From NCBI RefSeq assembly GCF_900113545.1, contig NZ_FOPS01000003.1, positions 124,001 through 188,000 of the forward strand: a stretch of 64,000 bases of DNA, read 5' to 3'. Positions 37,969 through 46,816 of the stretch are shown here, piece by piece. The stretch is from Neisseria elongata subsp. elongata (GTDB taxonomy: Bacteria > Pseudomonadota > Gammaproteobacteria > Burkholderiales > Neisseriaceae). Both the position numbers and the translations under genes were made by a program. Each line of letters starts with the position of its first letter. Positions within the stretch are counted from its first letter, which is position 1. The notes under the pieces are model-generated. The model did no database searches, was not told the DNA's origin, and was given only the letters and a program-made list of their open reading frames with translations.

Positions 37969-38351
37969 ATGTTCCTTTTAGGTTTTATAGGTTGAACGTC
38001 CTTGAGGAAGCGTTTCTCCTGTTTTTCCCGCATTCACCGGCAAACCGGCTTGTGCTTTTTTACAAAAGTATAGTAACGGCCCGACAATATACTTTTGCGT
38101 AAAATCAACTTTTTCACCGCCATAGCCGCAGGCAATCTCTGCCATTGCCGGTGCGGCACGACCCTGCCGAGGCCTCAAAACGCAGCAACGGCTTTTATGG
38201 CATAATGACAGCCTTCCGGCAGCCGTTCCCCGTCCGTCCCACAGGGCGGCACCGCCGCAACCGAATACCGCAGATTATTTTCAGACGGCCTTGCCCTTTC
38301 CGCCGCCGCGCGAAAGCCCGAGGCCGTCTGAATACCATGAAGGAACAAACA
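37969..38351. other. Divergent promoter region between ccp and rhlE
   Basis: About 380 bases. The first 140 carry the ccp leader and the FNR-type promoter. The rest is the rhlE leader, with two DUS copies near 38280 and 38323. Confidence 0.7.
38067..38108 (-). promoter_or_regulatory. Putative FNR-activated class II promoter of ccp
   Basis: On the minus strand an FNR box TTGAT-TTTA-CGCAA (38095-38108; consensus TTGAT-N4-ATCAA, 8 of 10) and TATACT -10 at 38067-38072. A start near 38060 would put the FNR centre about 41.5 bases upstream, the class II position. ccp is known to be FNR-controlled in gonococcus. Exact start is inferred. Confidence 0.65.
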
Positions 38352-39746
38352 ATGAACCCCTTTTCCTCCTTAGGCCTCGGACAGGAAATCGTTTCCGCCC
38401 TCACCGAGCAAGGCTACGAAAACCCCACGCCGATTCAGGCCGCCGCCATTCCCAAAGCCCTTGCCGGACACGACCTCCTGGCCGCCGCGCAAACCGGCAC
38501 CGGCAAAACCGCCGCCTTCATGCTGCCCAGCCTCGAGCGGCTCAAACGCTTCGCCACCGCTTCCACCTCCCCCGCCATGCACCCCGTTCGGATGCTGGTG
38601 CTCACCCCTACCCGCGAACTGGCCGACCAAATCGACCAAAACGTGCAGGCCTACATCAAAAACCTGCCCCTGCGGCACACCGTACTCTTCGGCGGCGTAA
38701 ACATGGACAAACAAACCGCCGATTTGCGTGCCGGCTGCGAAATCGTCGTCGCCACCGTCGGCCGCCTGCTCGACCATGTCAAACAAAAGAACATCAACTT
38801 CTCCAAAGTCGAAATCGTCGTCCTCGACGAAGCCGACCGCATGCTCGACATGGGCTTTATCGACGACATCCGCACCATCATGCAGATGCTGCCCAAACAA
38901 CGCCAAACCCTGCTCTTTTCCGCCACCTTCGCCGATCCGATACGCAAATTGGCGCGCGACTTCATGAACAGCCCCGAACAAATCGAAGTGGCGGCGCAAA
39001 ACACCACCAACGCCAACGTCGAACAACACGTCATTGCCGTAGACACCTTCCAAAAACGCCGCCTGCTCGAACGCCTGATTGTCGATTTGGACATGAACCA
39101 AGTCATCGTATTCTGCAAAACCAAACAAAGCGTCGACCAAGTCACGCGCGACCTGCAACGGCGCGAAATCTCCGCCCAGGCCATCCACGGCGACAAATCG
39201 CAGCAAACCCGCCTCGAAACCCTTTCCGCCTTCAAAGAGGGCAACCTGCGCGTCCTCGTCGCCACCGACGTCGCGGCACGCGGGCTGGATATTGCCGAAC
39301 TGCCCTTCGTCATCAACTACGAAATGCCCACCCAGCCCGAAGACTACGTCCACCGCATCGGCCGCACCGGCCGCGCGGGGGCGGACGGCGTCGCCATTTC
39401 GCTGATGGACGAAACCGAACAAAAAATGTTCGAAGCCATCAAAGAGCTCACCGGCAACAACATCCCTATCGAACGCATCGAAGGTTTCGAACCGCGCTGG
39501 TGGGACAACGGCGGTACGGAAGAAAGGCCGTCTGAAAACGGAAGGCCGCATCGCGGCGAACGTGCGGAACGCGGGGCAGGCAGCCGCGGCGAAAGGCGCA
39601 CACGCGGCGACAGCCGCGCCGAGCAAGAATCCCGCCCCAAAGACCCGGGCGAATCCTGCGGCAAAATTGCCGGCCGCAGCCACCGCAACCGGCGCGGCGA
39701 ACGTGCCAAATGTGCATTGGTCCAGCCCAATTTCGGCGTGAAATAA
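38352..39746 (+). CDS. rhlE: DEAD-box RNA helicase, RhlE type
   Basis: A 464-residue ATP-dependent RNA helicase. Motifs in order: Q motif PTPIQAAAIP, Walker A AQTGTGKT, PTRELADQ, DEAD in VLDEADRMLDMGF, SAT in LLFSATFA, and HRIGRTGR. The C-terminal tail of about 75 residues is rich in Arg, Gly and Glu, and includes a DUS-encoded ERPSENG. RhlE-type enzymes act in ribosome assembly and mRNA decay. The ATG at 38352 follows AAGGAACAAACA. A start five codons upstream (MKEQT) is also possible. Confidence 0.93.
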   Translation: MNPFSSLGLGQEIVSALTEQGYENPTPIQAAAIPKALAGHDLLAAAQTGTGKTAAFMLPSLERLKRFATASTSPAMHPVRMLVLTPTRELADQIDQNVQAYIKNLPLRHTVLFGGVNMDKQTADLRAGCEIVVATVGRLLDHVKQKNINFSKVEIVVLDEADRMLDMGFIDDIRTIMQMLPKQRQTLLFSATFADPIRKLARDFMNSPEQIEVAAQNTTNANVEQHVIAVDTFQKRRLLERLIVDLDMNQVIVFCKTKQSVDQVTRDLQRREISAQAIHGDKSQQTRLETLSAFKEGNLRVLVATDVAARGLDIAELPFVINYEMPTQPEDYVHRIGRTGRAGADGVAISLMDETEQKMFEAIKELTGNNIPIERIEGFEPRWWDNGGTEERPSENGRPHRGERAERGAGSRGERRTRGDSRAEQESRPKDPGESCGKIAGRSHRNRRGERAKCALVQPNFGVK

Positions 39747-39763
39747 CCCGAAATCACCCATAG

Positions 39764-39812
39764 TAAAAGGCCGTCTGAAACACCCCGAACAGGGTTTTCA
39801 GACGACCTTTTG
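39764..39812. terminator. Hybrid terminator made of two DUS dialects
   Basis: Left arm is AG-DUS (AAAGGCCGTCTGAA, 39768-39779); right arm is the complement of the N. mucosa-type AGGTCGTCTGAA (39797-39808), giving one G-T mismatch in the stem. T-rich afterwards. It marks the left edge of the mucDUS block. Confidence 0.8.
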
Positions 39813-39968
39813 TTGTTATTCCCATCATGACGAACAGAATATATAAGCGGCAGCGTACCTCAAAAACCGAAAGCGATTGGATTCCCAATCAGGCAAAACA
39901 CCATACCAACTGCTTTCGCATGATGCCTGCCGCCGATACGCCATCCTGTATGGAAACCGGCAACGCTG

Positions 39969-40913
39969 CTATTCCAAACTGCCATACTCCTGTTTTTCCA
40001 CATCCCAGCGGTAGACTTTCCGTTCGCCGTTTTTCATGCCCTTCACTCGCCAAATGATGTCGTAAAATCCATTATGCTGCTGCGGCGACATTTTCAGGAT
40101 GTATGTGTCGGTATATACATCATGCTGGCGTGTGCCGTCCTTATTCCAGCTGCCGGCAATGTTCTCAAGCGTAAAGGTGTTGGCGTTCAAAACGGGTTTC
40201 AGACGACCTTCAATAACGGCAAACAACACCATAAACTCTTCCAAGCTGCCGCCTCCTGCATAACCGACCGTGTTCTGCAAGCGCAGGCCGAAGGCATCGG
40301 TTTTATCGTTCAGGCGATAAGCGGCAAAATCGAGACGGGCGGGCAGCACGATTTGCAAACCGCCATCGGGGATTTGCACGACAAACTGCCGCTTCCCTTC
40401 CATAGCAGGTTTGGGGGACGGATAAAATTCGTCTTTTTCTTCATATTCATAACGTTCGGTATAAGGCGTGGCGGCAAGGGCGAATTTGCCACTGGCATCC
40501 TTTGTCAGCACGGCAAGGGTCATTTGAGCGACGGGGTTGCCCGAGTCGGCTCCGCATTGCGCGTAGTGATTCGGGTTTTCGCGGTAAAAATCGCCAAGCG
40601 GATGCTTATTCAGGCACACCAGCGCGACTTGGAGGCCGTTTTTCCAAGGCCGCAGCGACATCATATTCAGTTTTTCCACGTCTGCGTCAGGTGCAACCAA
40701 ACTCAGGATTTCGCGTACGCGCGCATCTTGGCGCGACAGGCTGCCGAAGCCGTCGGCAAGCGGCTTGCCATCCGTTTGTTTTGTATGCCGCTGCATGATT
40801 TCCGTATTTTTGACCTGTGTCCGCCCTTTGCCGGATGAGTGTGAGGTTTCCGCCGTGGAAAGCGGGGTGGCGGCGAAGAACGCCAAGGAGAGAAATAATC
40901 CGGTTTTATTCAT
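39969..40913 (-). CDS. Secreted protein of unknown function
   Basis: A 314-residue protein with a signal peptide (MNKTGLFLSLAFFAATPLSTA, likely cleaved after about residue 21) and no recognised domain. The mature part is hydrophilic with two cysteines (VCLNKH, QCGAD). It is divergent from the lipoprotein at 41180 and separated by a Correia element. It has an in-frame N. mucosa-type uptake sequence (EGRLKPVL, 40198-40209) where most genes here carry the AG type. Function unknown; the shared dialect suggests it arrived with its neighbour. Confidence 0.82.
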   Translation of the reverse strand: MNKTGLFLSLAFFAATPLSTAETSHSSGKGRTQVKNTEIMQRHTKQTDGKPLADGFGSLSRQDARVREILSLVAPDADVEKLNMMSLRPWKNGLQVALVCLNKHPLGDFYRENPNHYAQCGADSGNPVAQMTLAVLTKDASGKFALAATPYTERYEYEEKDEFYPSPKPAMEGKRQFVVQIPDGGLQIVLPARLDFAAYRLNDKTDAFGLRLQNTVGYAGGGSLEEFMVLFAVIEGRLKPVLNANTFTLENIAGSWNKDGTRQHDVYTDTYILKMSPQQHNGFYDIIWRVKGMKNGERKVYRWDVEKQEYGSLE

Positions 40914-40994
40914 GTTTTGTATCCTGCTTGTTCGAAGAAATGTGGCGGGTCGTCTGAAAACGACAGGCTGGAAATGAAGTCGGGATTCTAGCAG

Positions 40995-41101
40995 TATAGT
41001 GAATTAACTTTAAACCAGTACGGCGTTGCCTCGCCTTGCCGTACTATCTGTACTGTCTGCGGCTTCGTCGCCTTGTCCTGATTTAAATTTAATCCACTAT
41101 A
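40995..41101. repeat. Correia repeat-enclosed element, internally deleted form
   Basis: 107 bases, almost identical to 31213-31319 and in the same orientation. The left terminus has one change (TATAGTGAATTAAC). It lies in the divergent promoter region of two secreted-protein genes and could affect both. Confidence 0.92.
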
Positions 41102-41179
41102 CAAACTGAAAAAAGAGTCAGGCTTGATTTTCAGACGACCTTTTCTTGCTACAATCCGTTTTTTCTCGTTGCCATTATC

Positions 41180-43120
41180 ATGAAAACCAGCGTCTGCCTC
41201 TCCCTATTGTTCCTGCTCGCCGCCTGTCATCCCAATGCCGAAGTCGCCGATACCGCCGCGCCGACTGCGCGCAAGCCTTCTTATTTTGAGTCTGACAAAC
41301 GCCAAGCCGCCACGCCGGTTAAAACGCAAACGCCCGCGCTGTCCGCCATCCGCAGCCGCGCCGATTTCGACCTGCTTTCGCGCGTTTACGAACAAGATAG
41401 CGAATACGAAATTCCGCACGTCCTCTTCCTTATCGATCGCGAAGACAACAACCGCACCGACTACATCAACACGCCGAAATACCGCCTGCACGAAACCTAT
41501 CTCGCCGAGATTTTGAAGCCGATGCCGACGCGCAAAGAATTGTTCGAACAATACCGCAGCCCGAACCGCCGCTTCCTGTTCGGCACCATCAGTTGGCAGA
41601 ACAGCACTCAAGAATACGTTTACGAATTTTGGGAAGGCGACAAAATCACGCCCGAATTGCTGAAATTGGCAGAAGGTCGTCTGAAAGACAGTTTCTTCGC
41701 CCCGCTGCGTTACAAAACCAATTCCCTGTGGCAGGAAACCGTTGCTGCGCAAAGCAAAGTCCCCTTCGTAACCCAAGAAAGCCTGATACAGAATTTCCCT
41801 TATTTACCGTTGCACAGGGGGAAGGCGGTAGGCACATTGCGCGTCATCACTCAGGAAGATGACCTTTACGATGTCGGTGCGGACGACATCATCATCTTGA
41901 AAGAAGTGCCGCTGGTGTTGCCGCCCGTAGCAGGCATCATCAGCGAAAAACCGTCCACCGCTCTGTCGCATGTGAACGTCTTGGCGCGCGGCTGGGGCAT
42001 TCCCAACATCTACCTCAAAGACGCGGAAAAAATCCTCGCCCCCTATATCGGCCGCCGTATCGAATTGGAGGCAGACGCAAAACAATACCGGGTCGCCCAA
42101 ACCAACCGAAACACAGCCGCCAAAACATTTTCAGACGACCTCTCCCTGCCGCAGCCCGACACTTCCGATTACAGCCTGCGGCCGCTTGCCAACTTGCGCC
42201 GTGAAGACAGCCGTTACTGCGGCAGCAAAGCCGCCAACCTCGGCCATATCCGCGCCCATATCGCAGGCAGCAACGTCCCCGACGGATTCTGCATCCCCTT
42301 CGCCTACTACCGCGCCATGATGGACAAACTCGGCATCAACGCGGCAACACTGGCGCAAATTGAAACACAAAGCGGCGGCGACAACCGCAAACGCCGCACC
42401 GCCCTGCTCGCCTTGCAGAAAAAAATCACCGATGCCGAAATCCCGTCCGAATGGAAACGTACATGGGCGGAACAATGGCGCAGCCAATTAAACAGCAAAG
42501 GCGTGTTCGTCCGCAGCTCGTCCAATTCCGAAGACCTGCCGAATTTCAGCGGCGCGGGACTGTACACCACCGTGCCGAACGTAACCGGCGAAAACGCGCT
42601 GGCAGAAGCAGTGAAACAGTCTTGGGCTTCCGTCTTCAATTACAGCGCGTACGAAGCCCGCCGCATCGCCGGACTGCCGCACGACAGCGTGAAAATGAGC
42701 GTCTTCGTCCAGCAAAGCATCAATGCCGACCTCTCCGGCGTACTCGTTACCGTCAATCCCTACGATACCGCGCAGAAAAACACTTCCTACATCGCCGCCA
42801 AACGCGGGCTGGGTATTCGCGTGGTCGAAGGAAAACGGGTGGCGGAACAAGCCGTTTACAACCGTCGCAACGACGCCGTACAACGCCTCAGCTCCTCCAA
42901 CGAAACCACCGCGCTGCAACTGGATGAAAACGGCGGCGTCAGGGAAGTGCCGATAACCGCCGGCAACGTCATGAACCACGACCAAATCCGCCGCCTCGAC
43001 CAAGCCGGCCAGCAAATCAAACAGCTTTTCGGCAACGGCGAACAAGACATCGAATGGGCTTTCGCGGGCGGAAAACTCGTCATCCTTCAGGCAAGGCCTT
43101 ATTTAAACGGCAGGCGGTAA
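41180..43120 (+). CDS. Lipoprotein with phosphohistidine and PEP/pyruvate dikinase-type ATP-grasp domains
   Basis: A 646-residue protein with signal peptide and lipobox LLAAC (Cys16), hence exported. Residues 1-210 are of unknown fold. At about 215-300 a swivelling phosphohistidine-type domain carries [19 protein letters not shown] with the candidate His264. From about 345 the ATP-grasp domain of PEP synthase and pyruvate phosphate dikinase follows: CGSKAANLG (Lys350), [18 protein letters not shown] and C-terminal ILQARPY. The order phosphohistidine domain then ATP-grasp is that of plant glucan water dikinases, reversed relative to PEP synthase. No PEP-binding barrel is present. The substrate is unknown. 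Two in-frame uptake sequences are of the N. mucosa type. I am sure of the domain class, not of the activity. Confidence 0.82.
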
Positions 43121-43331
43121 CACGGAAAGGAAGAGGCCGTCTGAAAACGCAAATAAACCGATTCGGCATTGTCCGTTTCCAATGCGGGAAGCAAACGCCG
43201 CCGAACATCGGACGAAACAGTTTTAACCCAATTCAAACATATGTTTTCAGACGGCCTTCCAAGCCCCTGCGCCTTCGGTTATGATTCCGTTTGAAACACG
43301 AACAACCAAACGTTAACAAAAGGAGCGAAAC

Positions 43332-44000
43332 ATGGCGACACAAGACGATCTGAAACGCATGGCAGGTGAAAAAGCGGTGGAATTTGTGCCCGAAAACGAA
43401 TACATCGGCATCGGCACAGGCTCCACCGTCAATTATTTCATCAAAGCCCTGGCCGCCAGCGGCAAACAAATCAAAGGCGCGGTCAGCAGCTCCAACGCCA
43501 CCTCCGCGCTGCTGGAACAATACGAAATCCCCGAAGTTACCCTGTCCGACGTCATCCGCCTGGCGGTGTATATCGACGGTGCCGACGAAATCAACCACAG
43601 CCTGCAAATGATTAAAGGCGGCGGCGGCGCACTGTTGCGCGAAAAAATCGTCGCCAGCGCGTCGGACAAATTCGTCTGCATCGCCGACGAAAGCAAATAC
43701 GTTTCGCGCCTGGGCAAATTCCCGCTGCCCGTGGAAGTCATCCCCTCTGCCCGCTCGCTGGTGGCGCGCCAACTGCTGAAACTGGGCGGCGAACCGCAAC
43801 TGCGCGTCGGCTTCATCACCGACAGCGGCAACGAAATCCTCGACGTGGCCGACATGGATTTGTCGCGCCCGCTGACACTGGAAGACGAGCTGAACAAAAT
43901 CACCGGCGTGGTCGAAAACGGCCTGTTCGCGCGCGATGCGGCCGACGTGCTGATTCTGGCGCGCGCCGGCGGCGTGGAAGTGATTAAAGTCGGCGGCTGA
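43332..44000 (+). CDS. rpiA: Ribose-5-phosphate isomerase A
   Basis: A 222-residue RpiA interconverting ribose-5-phosphate and ribulose-5-phosphate in the pentose phosphate pathway. Family motifs are [24 protein letters not shown] with catalytic Asp, and [12 protein letters not shown]. The ATG follows AAAGGAGCGAAAC, a strong ribosome site. It is a single-gene unit, with a DUS hairpin afterwards. Confidence 0.98.
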   Translation: MATQDDLKRMAGEKAVEFVPENEYIGIGTGSTVNYFIKALAASGKQIKGAVSSSNATSALLEQYEIPEVTLSDVIRLAVYIDGADEINHSLQMIKGGGGALLREKIVASASDKFVCIADESKYVSRLGKFPLPVEVIPSARSLVARQLLKLGGEPQLRVGFITDSGNEILDVADMDLSRPLTLEDELNKITGVVENGLFARDAADVLILARAGGVEVIKVGG

Positions 44001-44019
44001 TAAGGCGTTATTCAGGCAT

Positions 44020-44064
44020 CAAAGGCCGTCTGAAAACCCGCAATCCGGTTTTCAGACGGCCTTT
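44020..44064. terminator. DUS-pair terminator after rpiA
   Basis: AAAGGCCGTCTGAAAACC pairs with its complement; loop of about 9 bases; ends CTTTC. Confidence 0.78.
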
Positions 44065-44162
44065 CACATACAGGGCGCAAACCCACCCCTCTGCCGGACG
44101 CCGAAGTTTCCCGCTATATCGGTTAAAATACCCCCTTTGATTTTGAACCAGCATCCCGCGCC

Positions 44163-44759
44163 ATGCCCGATTGGAAAATCCCCGCCCTGTGCCTCGTTGC
44201 CGCCCTGGCGTTTATCGAACCGTCCGACATCCTTTCCCGGCTCAAAACCCCGCCGGCCGCCGAAACCATACGCGGCCGCAGCAGCACATCCTCCCGGCCC
44301 GCGCCGCAAGGCACGCATTACCGGGGGCGGGTAACGTCCGTGCACGACGGCGACACCGTCCGCATCACCGACACCGACGGCCGCAGGCACAAAGTCCGCC
44401 TCGCCTACATCGACGCACCCGAAATCGGCCAGGCCCACGGCATCGAATCACGCGACCGCCTGCGCCGCATCCTGTCGGATGAAACCGTAGACGTACAGGT
44501 AACCGATACCGACCGCTACGGCCGCGAAGTGGCCTACCTCTTTTCAGACGGCCTCGACATCAACCTGAGCCAAATCGAAAACGGCGCGGCCTGGCACTAC
44601 ACCTCCATCGCAAAAAAACAACAGCCCAAAGCCGATTTCGCCGCCTACGCCGCCGCCGAAGCCTACGCCCGAGCCGGACACACCGGCCTTTGGGCGAAGC
44701 GCGAACCCCTCGCGCCCTGGCTGTTCCGCAAACAACAACACACCGCACAACCGCAATGA
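44163..44759 (+). CDS. Thermonuclease family protein (SNase-like)
   Basis: A 198-residue staphylococcal-nuclease-fold protein with an N-terminal hydrophobic segment (IPALCLVAALAFI), so probably membrane-anchored or secreted. Core motifs are VHDGDTVRI, RLAYIDAPEIGQ and DRYGREVAYLF, which keep catalytic Arg, Asp and Glu-type residues. It likely cuts DNA or RNA outside the cytoplasm. Its stop overlaps the nth start (ATGA), indicating an operon. A DUS is in frame (LFSDGLD). Confidence 0.88.
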   Translation: MPDWKIPALCLVAALAFIEPSDILSRLKTPPAAETIRGRSSTSSRPAPQGTHYRGRVTSVHDGDTVRITDTDGRRHKVRLAYIDAPEIGQAHGIESRDRLRRILSDETVDVQVTDTDRYGREVAYLFSDGLDINLSQIENGAAWHYTSIAKKQQPKADFAAYAAAEAYARAGHTGLWAKREPLAPWLFRKQQHTAQPQ

Positions 44760-45400
44760 ACAAACAAACCCGCCAAGAAATGTTCAAACGCTGGCGCGCC
44801 GAAAACCCGCACCCGCAAACCGAACTGAACTACACCACACCCTTCGAACTCTTGATTGCCGTCCTACTCTCCGCGCAGGCCACCGACAAAGGCGTGAACA
44901 AAGCCACCGCCAAACTCTTCCCCGTGGCCAACACCCCGCAGGCCATGCTGGACTTGGGCTTGGAAGGCGTGATGGAATACACCAAAACCATAGGCCTCTA
45001 CAAAACCAAGTCCAAACACATCATCGAAACCTGCCGCATCCTATTGGACAAACACGGCGGCGAAGTACCGCAAACGCGCGAAGCACTCGAAGCCCTACCC
45101 GGCGTAGGGCGGAAAACCGCCAACGTCGTCCTCAACACCGCCTTCGGCCAACCCGCGATGGCCGTGGACACCCACATCTTCCGCGTCGCCAACCGCATGA
45201 ACCTCGCCCCGGGCAAAAACGTGCGCGAAGTGGAAGACAAACTGATCAAAGTCATCCCGAAAGAATTCATCCTCGATGCCCACCACTGGCTCATCCTCCA
45301 CGGCCGCTACACCTGCAAGGCGCAAAAACCCCTCTGCCACCGATGCATCGTCAACGACCTGTGCGAATACAAAGGCAAAACCATAGAACAGGCCGTCTGA
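44756..45400 (+). CDS. nth: Endonuclease III
   Basis: A 214-residue base excision repair glycosylase/AP lyase for oxidised pyrimidines. The helix-hairpin-helix LPGVGRKTANVV contains the catalytic Lys, AVDTHIFRV the catalytic Asp, and CKAQKPLCHRCIVNDLC the [4Fe-4S] cluster. ATG at 44756 overlaps the nuclease stop codon by four bases. The gene ends QAV with a stop codon inside a DUS (CAGGCCGTCTGA). Confidence 0.97.
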   Translation: MNKQTRQEMFKRWRAENPHPQTELNYTTPFELLIAVLLSAQATDKGVNKATAKLFPVANTPQAMLDLGLEGVMEYTKTIGLYKTKSKHIIETCRILLDKHGGEVPQTREALEALPGVGRKTANVVLNTAFGQPAMAVDTHIFRVANRMNLAPGKNVREVEDKLIKVIPKEFILDAHHWLILHGRYTCKAQKPLCHRCIVNDLCEYKGKTIEQAV

Positions 45401-45503
45401 AAACATGGGCTTCCGCGTAGCTGAAACGCAGCCCCCGCACCATCGACAAAGCGGCAATGCTTCCAACCCGATTTGCCGCCCGACAACCAAAAAACATCCG
45501 ACC

Positions 45504-46607
45504 ATGACACACACACCCGATAGGCCGTCTGAAAACCCCGCAACCGCCCTTTCAGACGGCTCCCCCCCCTCCTTTGCCGACCGCCTGATACACTGGCAGA
45601 AAGAGCACGGCCGCCACAACCTGCCCTGGCACAGCCGCGACCCCTACCGCGTCTGGCTGTCGGAAATCATGCTCCAGCAAACCCAAGTCGCCACCGTGGC
45701 CGGCTACTACCCGCGCTTCCTCGCCGCCTTTCCCACCGTATCCGCCCTCGCCGCCGCAGCCGAAGACGACATACTCGCACTCTGGCAGGGCTTGGGCTAC
45801 TACAGCCGGGCGCGCAACCTGCACAAAGCCGCCAAACAAATCATGGCCGACTTCGGCGGACAATTCCCGACCGAACGCACCGAATTGGAAAAGCTGTGCG
45901 GAGTCGGCCGCAGCACCGCCGCCGCCGTTGCCGCCTTTGCCTTCCTCAAACGCGAAACCATACTCGACGGCAACGTCAAACGCGTACTCTGCCGCGTCTT
46001 CGTCCAAGACGGCGACCCGCAGGACAAAAAGTTCGAACACACCCTCTGGACACTGGCCGAAAGCCTGCTGCCGCCCGAAAACGCCGACATGCCCGCCTAC
46101 ACGCAAGGCCTGATGGACCTGGGCGCGACCGTATGCAAACGCAGCAACCCCGCCTGCACCGCCTGCCCCATGAGCGACATCTGCCAAGCCAAAGCCCAAG
46201 GCCGTACTGCCGAACTGCCGCGCAAAAAAACGGCGGCAGAAATCAAAACCCTGCCGCTCTACTGGCTGATATGGCACGACGAAAACGGCGCGCTCCTGCT
46301 GGAAAAACGCCCCGCCAAAGGCATATGGGGCGGCCTCTACTGCACCCCCTGCTTCGACAGCCTGCAAGCCCTGCACGACTTTGCCGCCCGACACGGCCTC
46401 ACCGCCGAAGATTTAACCGAACTCCCGCCCCTAACCCATCGCCTGACCCACCGCATGCTGCTGATTACCCCGTTTGCCGCTACAGGAAAAAGGCCGTCTG
46501 AAACCCTTTCAGACGGCCTCCTGGTGATACCGGAAAAACTGGCGGACTACGGCCTGCCCAAACCGCTGGCGGCATGGCTGGCGGAAAAACAGCCCGCCCT
46601 GTTTTAA
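45504..46607 (+). CDS. mutY: A/G-specific adenine glycosylase MutY
   Basis: A 367-residue MutY that removes adenine opposite 8-oxoguanine. It has WLSEIMLQQTQVATV with the catalytic Glu, GVGRSTAAAVAAF, ILDGNVKRVLCR with the catalytic Asp, the iron-sulfur CKRSNPACTACPMSDIC, and a NUDIX-like recognition domain (LLEKRPAKGIWGGLY). The N-terminal 25 residues are unusual: they include an inverted DUS pair (RPSEN...LSDG) and a run of eight C at 45562-45569. A second inverted pair sits at 46489-46520 (RPSETLSDGL). Length change in the C run would destroy the frame before the catalytic core. Confidence 0.95.
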   Translation: MTHTPDRPSENPATALSDGSPPSFADRLIHWQKEHGRHNLPWHSRDPYRVWLSEIMLQQTQVATVAGYYPRFLAAFPTVSALAAAAEDDILALWQGLGYYSRARNLHKAAKQIMADFGGQFPTERTELEKLCGVGRSTAAAVAAFAFLKRETILDGNVKRVLCRVFVQDGDPQDKKFEHTLWTLAESLLPPENADMPAYTQGLMDLGATVCKRSNPACTACPMSDICQAKAQGRTAELPRKKTAAEIKTLPLYWLIWHDENGALLLEKRPAKGIWGGLYCTPCFDSLQALHDFAARHGLTAEDLTELPPLTHRLTHRMLLITPFAATGKRPSETLSDGLLVIPEKLADYGLPKPLAAWLAEKQPALF

Positions 46608-46614
46608 AAGAATA

Positions 46615-46680
46615 AAAGGCCGTCTGAAAGCCGGGAAAACGGACTTACCGCCGTTAAACCACACTTTCAGACGGCCTTTA
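46615..46680. terminator. DUS-pair hairpin after mutY
   Basis: AAAGGCCGTCTGAAAG and complement separated by about 34 bases, which can form a small inner stem. It starts 8 bases past the stop. Confidence 0.65.
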
Positions 46681-46816
46681 TACCTCCGGTACGGCACATT
46701 CAGATAAAGACAAATTCACTGACGCTTCAACCCACAGCCGTACCCGACCTTCCATACGGGCTTGCTCCATCGGCGGCTTACCGCCTGACACCGGAAAACT
46801 GTTTATCCGCAGCGCA

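Noticed and set aside
38370-39761. 463-codon minus-strand frame opposite rhlE
   Set aside because: The helicase motifs are on the plus strand; the antisense product is an artefact of codon bias.
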